From: Casuarina equisetifolia
Taxonomy: Eukaryota; Streptophyta; Magnoliopsida; Fagales; Casuarinaceae
Direction: 5' to 3'
DNA length: 64,000 nucleotides
Assembly (NCBI GenBank): GCA_028551475.1
Contig: CM052355.1
Span: 27,865,580-27,929,579 of the forward strand
Part shown: positions 56,382 through 64,000 of the stretch, one piece after another
Layout of the letters: each line of letters begins with the position of its first letter
How positions within the stretch are numbered: position 1 is the stretch's first letter
Translations under genes and position numbers: made by a program
Notes under the pieces: generated by a model
What the model was told of the DNA's origin: nothing
Databases searched by the model: none
The model's input: the letters and a program-made list of their open reading frames with translations, nothing else

Positions 56382-59014
56382 TTAACAATAAGCTCTGCTC
56401 TGGAACCTCTTAATGGTGCTCGTATTGAGAATTTCCAGGAGGACCTGGTTGCTAGTGCACCTGGGTGTCTTGAATTGGCTCATTGCTGCTCCTTTCGCAA
56501 TGAAGTGATCCAGAATCTTCCTGAACGTCCCTTCCTCTACCATGCAAAGTTCTAGAGGCCCAATTGAGTTCGTTTTCCTGGAAACCACGTATCCATGGTC
56601 AAGAAAAGCTGCATCCATTTCACTGCAGCATTCACCAAGAAGACTGTCCTCCACTTCTCCCTTTATCTCCCAATAAATTACGTAGTAACCCGGCTGGATA
56701 GCCACATTAGCATGGCTGGTGAAATCAACCAGTTCGGCTCCTGCCTGACTCAGCAGCAAAGACCCCCTTTCCACCACCAGCTGAAGGTCCTTTTCAGTAT
56801 TCTTGTCGATGTTTATCGTCAGAACCACCTTTCGCCTGCATAAAAAGTTCAACTTTGGCGTCCCTTTGTGAAAGCCAGCCACTTCAACCACATCTCCTAG
56901 CCGATACCTATAAAGCCCTATACAATTGGAATGAATCAGTACTAATAACAGCGACAATATGAAAACAATCCCAAGATCTGTAGGATTCTTTGCAGAACAG
57001 CCCTTTGCTTTCTTTCTTCCATGAAAATATGAAAAGGGAATAAGATTTTTCCAAGATCTACTGGTCTGTAAATTGTCGGCATTCCGCATCGAGGTCTAAA
57101 TCAGGTTCAGCTTGTTTTGGACAGCATGGCAAGGAACACTACATATCTAGGTCCAGTACTGCAGAATTGGTGGCCATGAAAGTGATGGAAAGCACGATGA
57201 CAAATCTTTCACGTCAGATGACTGAAAGAAGAAATCATTTCGGATCCAGCGGTTTGATAGCTATAACCCACCAAAAAGCTTAAATGAGAGACTAGCTTGG
57301 ATCCTATATAGCCAAATCCTACCATTTTTCAAAAGAAGGAAGGAAAGAAAAAAGGAGAAAGTTGAAAAAGAAAAATGGCTTACCAGTAAAGGTAGTAAGG
57401 ACAACCTCATACTCTTGTCCAACCTTGACTCGAGAGAGAGGCACTGGTTCATCTTCAGTCAAGTCATCAATGGGCGAAATGCGAGCTGGTTTCTGTCTGT
57501 AGAGTGGGATGAACTCGAAGTAAGAAAAGGTGGGCATTACAGCGAAGACGACTTGCTCTGGAGGTAAAGAGGGATCCACGTTCACTCCAATCCAGCTCTC
57601 AGTTGAACCATAGTCAGCACCCACTAGCGGCAAGTCTCCAGCGTAATGACTTAGCTTTTTAGCGTACGGTAGCATTGACCCTGTCAATATAGAACAAACA
57701 TATTTTGCATTTGGCCAAAGCTTCGGGATTAAACCGGACCAATTCAGAATTTCTAACTCCTTGCAACACCCTTCGACTTTTGATGCTAAAGATGGGTCTG
57801 AAGAGATGATTTTCAAGGCAGCTCTTCGCATTTTAGGTAAATTGATTCTTGGACTAAGAGTGCCCTCTCTCAGGTCCTTGCATATGTCTTTCCAGTGCTC
57901 TTCGAACGCGACAAAAGCCTGCACTATGCTGTAGGCAAACGAGGACGTCACAAACTCTACTTCGTTTGAGAAAAAGAGGCCGAGGAGGAGATGGCAGTAG
58001 GTGGATTGCTTGTAGTCTCCACCTGAAATTACTTCCTCTGGGCTGCAATTGAATAAATTCGTTGCTTCTTGTTTGATCTTGAACTCTTCGCTAGAAAAAT
58101 AGTGGGTTGTAGCTGTTGCTACTGCTAACCCTCCCTTTGTTGTGGACTGTTTGCTGCTGTAATTGAACTCAAGAATCCTACCTCCATCTCTTACTGGATA
58201 AACCCTATAACAAACGGTAAGGGTAAGTAGAAGATGATACGTACCAAAAAGTAACTTTCTTGAGATCATATAGGTAAGGAGAGAGAGGAAGCTAACCTTG
58301 ATCTGAAAGCTGCTGCCAACCTAAGAATCTGAAGAGTGGTCTGGGCGCTATGGCTTGTAAAGGGTACGTACTTCTGTCTTCCTTCTGTTGTTCCGGAACT
58401 ACAAAAACGTGATCACGAATAACATAAATCCAAAGAGGAACATCGCACAATTTTTCATGAAAGTGGGAATATATAAAGAGTGCGTCTTCTTTACAAAGTG
58501 AAAAACCAAAGCCAGTGGTTTTATTTCAAAACACTGATAAGACATCAAAAACATAAAGAACGAGACAATTAACTCAAAGGTTATATTCTTATTCCATCTC
58601 ACATGACAAAATCTAAAAGGCCATGGCATATGAATAAAGCTCAAGCCAAACGAAATAAGGAATAAGTAATACAGAGGTTTGCATTTACCTTAAGGAGAGA
58701 GCTGCTATAGGTTGTTGAGTGAGTAGACCTGTCTCCCCATCGGCAATTCTCTGAATGTAAGGCTCAAAATCTGCATGTGAGGCAACGGGCACGTTGGAGG
58801 TGAACAGTGATTCTAGTGCGCATGCGTCCATCTCGTGGACGTTGATGTTCCCCAACCATTTTTTCAGATACTCCACTCCGTGGTTGAGCTCAAGAATCCG
58901 GCGAAGGGTCTGGGTTTGAACTTTGCCGGCGTTCTTAGAGACCTTCTCAAACCAGTCGATGATGTCAAGGCCTTCCTGGCCGTCGCACTTGTTGATGGTC
59001 ACAGCCGGTTCCAT
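56382..59014 (-). CDS. GH3.10: GH3.10-type acyl-acid amido synthetase (4 exons, 594 aa)
   Basis: GH3 enzymes adenylate a plant hormone or related acid with ATP and join it to an amino acid. The GH3.10/DFL2 branch is linked to jasmonate conjugation and light-dependent growth. Exons 59014-58689, 58398-58297, 58204-57384 and 56917-56382 join in phase to 595 codons. Features: IDWFEKVSKNAGKVQTQTLR near the N-terminus; the P-loop-like motif SSGTTEGRQKYVPFT formed across intron 1; ATATTHY; the acceptor and ATP region YGSTESWIGVN with FAVMPTFSYFEF; the hinge GLYRYRLGDVVEV across intron 3; and the C-terminal domain with CRRKVVLTINIDKNTEKDLQ and QFKTPRC. All hallmark blocks are intact and the match to GH3.10 is closer than to JAR1 (GH3.11). 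I chose MEPAVTINK as start; an in-frame ATG 44 codons upstream (59146) is probably in the leader. Confidence 0.93.
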
Positions 59015-62000
59015 GGAGGGTTTTGGTGCTGAGAAGCGAGAAATGATGGGGTTGTCGGCTCCTGTATGATTTGTGGAGAGGAGCCAGGGGCTCTCAAGTG
59101 ACAGGCACTTTCTATGTAGAGCTGTCCCTTTACCTAAGCTCCACATCGCTTACGGTACGATTGTTTGCAGGCCACTAGAATACACAACGTCATGTAACCA
59201 GAAACATAGAAAAAGCGAACTCTAAACCTTCATCTAAAACCAACCCCACACAAACAAATAGTTCGTGAAAATTTGTATGATTGTAACGTTTTTGCATAAA
59301 GAACCACATTTTTGAGTTACTTTTTGTCATTTCGATGGAATGACTGCTCGACGGTCGGCCAATTGCTGTCCTTACATCCATGTTATTTTCTAAGAACGCA
59401 CATGTTTTCTTGTAACTATATTAATAGACATGTTGAACACAAATGTGGCTTACCATAAACCACAGATGTTCCAAGATAGGATACGTAAGTATTATAGACA
59501 GTAGACAATAATTTGAGCTACCATATGACGCCTTTTTTGATTAAGTAAAGAAACTGGGAGACTCACAAAGTAAGACTTGTTTTTAAATAAATAAGACATA
59601 TTTTATGTTCCCATACTAATTCAAAAGTTGTTATTGTTTCCATAATCATATTAAAAGATATTTATTTATTTTTTGTCACCACCACTTGATATCTGTCATT
59701 TCTAAAATTAAAAAAAAAAATCTAACGAAACTAATAGACACAAAAGTAAGAAAATTTTTGGAAAAACAAGAAATACATGTTCGATATTGATTAAGAAACT
59801 GCATTGGTTTCTACCTTATTATGTTATAAAAGTTTTCAAAATTTTCTTTTAATCACCAACATTTGATGTGTCCTTTTTTTATAAGTAAATAAAATTTAAT
59901 ATATGCCAAAGATCATTATAAGATGATTAAGAACATTCTCCTATGATGAAATCATATAACATTACATCAAATAAAAATAGTTTCTTTAAGTTTCTAAACA
60001 TGCTGAATATACAAGTTTTTAACTACTTTAAAGATCTTTTTGACATAATAATCTATTTCTTAGAAGCTTTTGGATGGTTTCAAAAATTACACATTTAAAA
60101 ATCATATTATTTTTAAAGATCTTATTATTCTTTTTATTTCAAATGACATAAATAAATGACGCAAATAAAATTTTAAATATACAAACAAATGATACAAACA
60201 CAAATTTAACATACTTTATAAATGTCATGATAGATATGATGATGTAACATTTAATAAGGTATTCAATTGTGCTAAAATTGTAATTGAATATGGATATTAT
60301 GAGAAAATGCGGTCACTGTCATTGGTTGCATTACACAAAAAATATCATTTATCTTTAAAGTCTCCAAGATAATGGAGTTTATCTATTATTGCTAGTTGAT
60401 TCTACACTACTAATCAAATTATTATTGAATATTGAGAGAAGCATACTTAGATCATAAAATTCCATACTAGTTAACTTTAGGCCTGCATTCCGTACATTTG
60501 ATATGTGTCACTTCTAAAAGAATAATATCTAAAGAAAGTTATAGACTTAAAAAAGCAATACGTTTATATTTTTTCAAAAGAAGGAATAAAACATCTTTTT
60601 CTGTTTTGATATTGATTAGAAATTCAATTGGTTCCTATTTTATCATACTATAAAAAATATTTAATTGTTTTGGTAAAAGAAAACATGTACGTGTCAATGT
60701 AAAAAATCATTGTCTTACATATGCACAAGAATTTTGGATTATTATGTTCACTATATATGATACAAGATCTATATCTGCCACCGATAATTTATCAACTTCA
60801 ATTGATTTTAGTAATTAATATTTATTTAAAAAAATTTATAAACATTATTACCTACTAAAAATAATCTACTACTTACATATTCCCATGAATGTATATGTAG
60901 GATAACTTTATGTTATAAGCATATTTGGATCATTCCCTTACATAAACATTCCAGTTTTGTGTTTGCTTGTATCTTGCAAAAGGATGATAAATTCACAAGT
61001 ACCTTAATTTTGTTTTGAATTCAGCATAATAGAAGAAAAATATATAATCACAATAAACTAGCAAAATAAAAAGTTAAAAGATATGACAAATGCAGGGAGA
61101 GCAGGAAAGGAATACATAATAAAATGTTTAGTGGTAAGAAACTCTCTGATATAGATACATAAATAAAATCTATAAATCCATAAGTTATCGTTATAATCAA
61201 TTTTCATTCTATATCTAATATTCTCAAAGTATATCTAATCTATAAACTCCACAAGTACATCCATGATATATCACCAATGTTCTCAAAGTATTTAGCATCT
61301 TTTTCCCTAAAAAACCTTTCTATTTCCAATAGGTAAACCAAAAAAAAAAAAAAAAGTAGGCAACGACATGAGTTTAAATTTGTTAAGGCCATCTAGTTCC
61401 TATTTTTTTCACAGGAAAAGATTAAATTTAGCCGAAAGATGAATGACAGAGGAAACTAGGTGTAAAAATGCTTGCAATTTTACTCTTCCTCTGTTTTTCC
61501 CAAACGTCCTTTCAAATAAATGACATTTTATTTCCGCTGAACAAAAATTGCACCGTGGTCAGCCACTGAATCTCATTCAATCTTTGGTTCAGATCTTGTA
61601 CGGTCCTTACTTTCCATTTTAAATGATTTCCTGGTCATGTCAATCTAAACTAGGCCAGAAATTAAGCTTAGGTTGGCTCATCGTTCTGAGTTGTACGTTT
61701 GGCATATTTCTCATCATTCTATGCCTCTGGGAAAACTATGAAAAGGAAATATAAAGGTACTGATGACTGGTGGAATATCAAGAACTGAAGTGTATACTCC
61801 CCTTTCACTCTCAAACTTACCTATTTGTTTCATGCCATCAACAAGCTTTTCGATATGCCAAAAAAGTTCAATGATTTCTAAAAGCTGTCCCAACACATGT
61901 TGCTCACTCAGGGACTCGAAACTTTGTATTCACGAAGTCGGCTACAAGGCATAAGCAGTATGGAATAAAGCCAGTAGGACAAACTCTTACCAGTTGATAT

Positions 62001-62384
62001 AAAGAAATAGAAGTTGATAAATAATGTGAAGAAGTGATGGGGGCCCAAGCAAGGAGAAAAAATAAAATCAAAAGATAACTAATTAAGTGTTATGATGGAA
62101 TCAAATCTTCAAATGATCAATTTAGGATAATCAGCTTGGAAGTACCTTTGGCAAATTTACATTTTTTTCTCCATGAGTTGGCCATACGCTGCCTCCACAT
62201 CCTCACATTGGAAGGATTACAACTTACTATGGAAAAGAAACTAAGTTGTTGTTTTTTTTTTTAAAATGAAATGTCAAGTATTATATATAACTAAATGAAA
62301 TACAAAATTATTGAGGCTAGTTGTGTCCACCAAATTATAAGCACATAACAATTGGTATCAAAAACATGTTTCAATCCTCTTTTG
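59015..62384. other. GH3.10 upstream region and long AT-rich intergenic DNA
   Basis: The first few hundred bp should contain the GH3.10 leader and promoter; I do not see a confident auxin-response element. From 59500 the DNA is very AT-rich with no ORF of note. Poly(A) runs occur near 59709 and 61340. Confidence 0.45.
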
Positions 62385-62805
62385 AGTTATAGGCCCACCA
62401 CGCCATGACAATTGGTATTGTACATGCACCTTTAGTCTAGGCTTAGGAAAGGGCTAGCAAGGATTGTCTTGTATCAACGGGTAGAAAAATAGTGTCAAGG
62501 GAGTTCTTGGCGGTATTTATGTAAATCTAAAAAATGTCTAGCTTATTTAGAAGGCAAAGGGAGAACTAGAGCTGCAGGATTGCGTCTAAGAATCTAAAGA
62601 GAGCTTAAGAAAGGTACCTTTGGCAAACCAGAAATTTATTGAGGTTATATTTTATCTTCATGAGAGTAGAGGTTTTGTTTCTGTCTAATAAAATATTAGA
62701 AGGCTTTGTTTTCCTCATAATGAAACATTTTTTATTTTACTTAACAATAAAGCCGTTTCATCCTTCCATTTTTTTGGAGTAGTTTCGTGGCTTTGAGGCT
62801 CGTTA
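62385..62805. repeat. Tandem-duplicated segment, copy 1 (blocks X and Y)
   Basis: Block X (62385-62565) includes GGCCCACCACGCCATGACAA and TAGTCTAGGCTTAGGAAA. Block Y (62590-62805) includes TTACTTAACAATAAAGCCGT and TTTGAGGCT. Both recur in the same order at 62868-63695. No coding capacity is evident. Confidence 0.75.
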
Positions 62806-62867
62806 GGTTCACTGATTTCCAAGCACGTAGCAGTAAGTATTAGAGATAGGTTTTGATCGTGAGACTT

Positions 62868-63695
62868 GTAGGCTTGGGCCCACCACGCCCATAACAATCG
62901 GTATGTTACGTGCACGTGTAGTCTAGGCTTAGGAAAAGGGCTGGCAAAGGGTCATCTTTTACCAACGGGTAGAAAGAGAGGATCAAACGAGTTGTCGGTG
63001 TTAGCTCTGTAAAATTTAAAAAGAATGGAAGTTATTTAGAAGCGTGGAGAGTGATACCGGTTTCTATCTAATCGGATCATTACTTGTGAGGAATGGTGGA
63101 GAATTCTCTCACAAAGGATAGATTAGGGCTCACATGGGAACACCTAGACTATAGATTAGGGCTCAAATGAGAACACTAAACCATTAAAAAGATAAAATAA
63201 ACTAAATTCAAAATATAAAATAAAATAACCAAATTAATAATTCAGCTTGCCTCCTTTATAGGGATCATGTATTTTTTATAAAGATGAAACATAAAATTCT
63301 AGACTAATTTGACTTATCTAAGTAAATCTTATCTTATCGTTATCTTATTTAATAAAATTCTTAAGAATATTAAACTAACTCAACTAATCTTAAGAAATCC
63401 TAAATTAAATCGACTTGACTAATACTAGCCTAGACCCATGAACCCAAACCTGTAACAGAGAGAGAGAACTGTATAAGAATTTAAAGAGAGCTTAAGGCGA
63501 GTAGCTTTGGTAAACTAGAAACTTATGGATGTTTTATTCTCCCATCAATGAGAATAAATATTTTGTTTCTCTTTAGTGAAATATTAGAAGACCTTGTTTT
63601 CCTTAAATAAAAAATTTCTATTTTACTTAACAATAAAGCCGTTTACTCCTTTTATGTTTTGGAGTAATTTCATTGTTTTGAGGCTAGTTGCGAGC
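62868..63695. repeat. Tandem-duplicated segment, copy 2, split by an insertion
   Basis: Block X' (62868-63051) and block Y' (63458-63695) match copy 1 with many substitutions. They are separated by a 406-bp insertion that copy 1 lacks. Confidence 0.75.
63052..63457. mobile_element. Solo LTR (406 bp)
   Basis: Starts TGATACCGG and ends CCTGTAACA. The ends form a 9-bp inverted repeat with two mismatches and the canonical TG...CA. Flanked by the direct duplication GAGAG (63047-63051 and 63458-63462). No internal retrotransposon genes. The related unit at 62.4-62.8 kb lacks it, acting as an empty site. It differs in sequence from the copia LTR at 35-40 kb. Orientation is not determined. Confidence 0.8.
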
Positions 63696-64000
63696 TCTGA
63701 TTTATAGCTATGTAACATACATGACATTCACTATAATTTGTGGTAGATTAAGAGAAGACAAAAAAAGTGTAATATGAGCTTATTTTGCAATTAGATGCAA
63801 CAATGTTGTGAATATATTAATACATATGCATGAAACTGAACTTTAATATGATCTAAGATAAAATAAAATTTACCTTGCTAACTTCTATCTGATGTTGAAA
63901 ATATTAGTATTGACAATTGATCATGTGTACTTTAGAGATTGAAAACAATTAGGTATGAGCACCTTGAATATGGTTGAACATCAGTGTAAGTAATAATACT
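63696..64000. other. AT-rich right edge
   Basis: No feature recognised. Confidence 0.5.

Noticed and set aside
58685..59146. Upstream in-frame ATG of GH3.10 at 59146 as the true start
   Set aside because: The 44 extra residues do not resemble the family and the ATG at 59014 lies close to the conserved N-terminus.
1..64000. CRISPR arrays, operons, prophages and bacterial-type systems
   Set aside because: The sequence is plant nuclear DNA; the regular repeats present are PPR coding, LTRs, microsatellites and tandem duplications.
1..64000. tRNA or rRNA genes
   Set aside because: No stretch with a clear tRNA A-box/B-box pair or rRNA signature was noticed by eye; a tRNA or rRNA scan would settle it.

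Overview
The window is nuclear DNA of a flowering plant, almost certainly a eudicot. It has spliced genes with GT-AG introns, AT-rich intergenic DNA, plant-only families (STRUBBELIG-family receptor, GH3 acyl-amido synthetase, WRKY, a large PPR array), a Ty1/copia retrotransposon primed by initiator tRNA-Met, and many microsatellites. I cannot name the species.

Left part (1-27 kb) is gene-rich. An SRF1/SRF3-like LRR receptor pseudokinase runs on the minus strand, with 15 exons in phase and its last ~35 codons off the left edge. After ~6 kb of AT-rich DNA come mitochondrial lipoyl synthase (plus, 4 exons), a convergent intronless CWC22 spliceosome gene (minus), a divergent gene for a small MGCC-type, probably myristoylated, basic protein (plus), and a two-exon gene for a conserved 122-residue plant membrane protein (minus) with a 2.2-kb intron.

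Middle part (27-48.3 kb) is a pseudogene and repeat zone. It holds at least three copies of a G-box-rich dispersed repeat (28.0, 29.8 and 32.2 kb, possibly one at 41.7 kb); a relic of the kelch locus with its coding region missing; a degenerate poly(A) polymerase copy; a ~5-kb copia element with 400-bp LTRs and an AAGAC target duplication; the remains of a WRKY20-like group I gene that the copia element abuts; one intact kelch-repeat gene; an orphan exon-like fragment; a perfect 18-bp hairpin; and four decayed exons of a peroxisomal beta-oxidation multifunctional protein (AIM1/MFP2).

Right part (48.3-64 kb) has a 956-residue P-class PPR gene of the restorer-like kind, built from about four copies of a six-motif super-repeat and cut short by a stop codon with further PPR coding decaying downstream. 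Next come a doubtful orphan ORF, an apparently intact GH3.10-type gene (minus, 4 exons, 594 residues), and a long AT-rich tail. The tail ends in a tandem duplication whose second copy carries a 406-bp solo LTR.

The genes do not form one pathway. The most distinctive parts are the PPR super-repeat, the pile-up of partial gene copies between 30 and 48 kb, and the mobile-element structures with target-site duplications.
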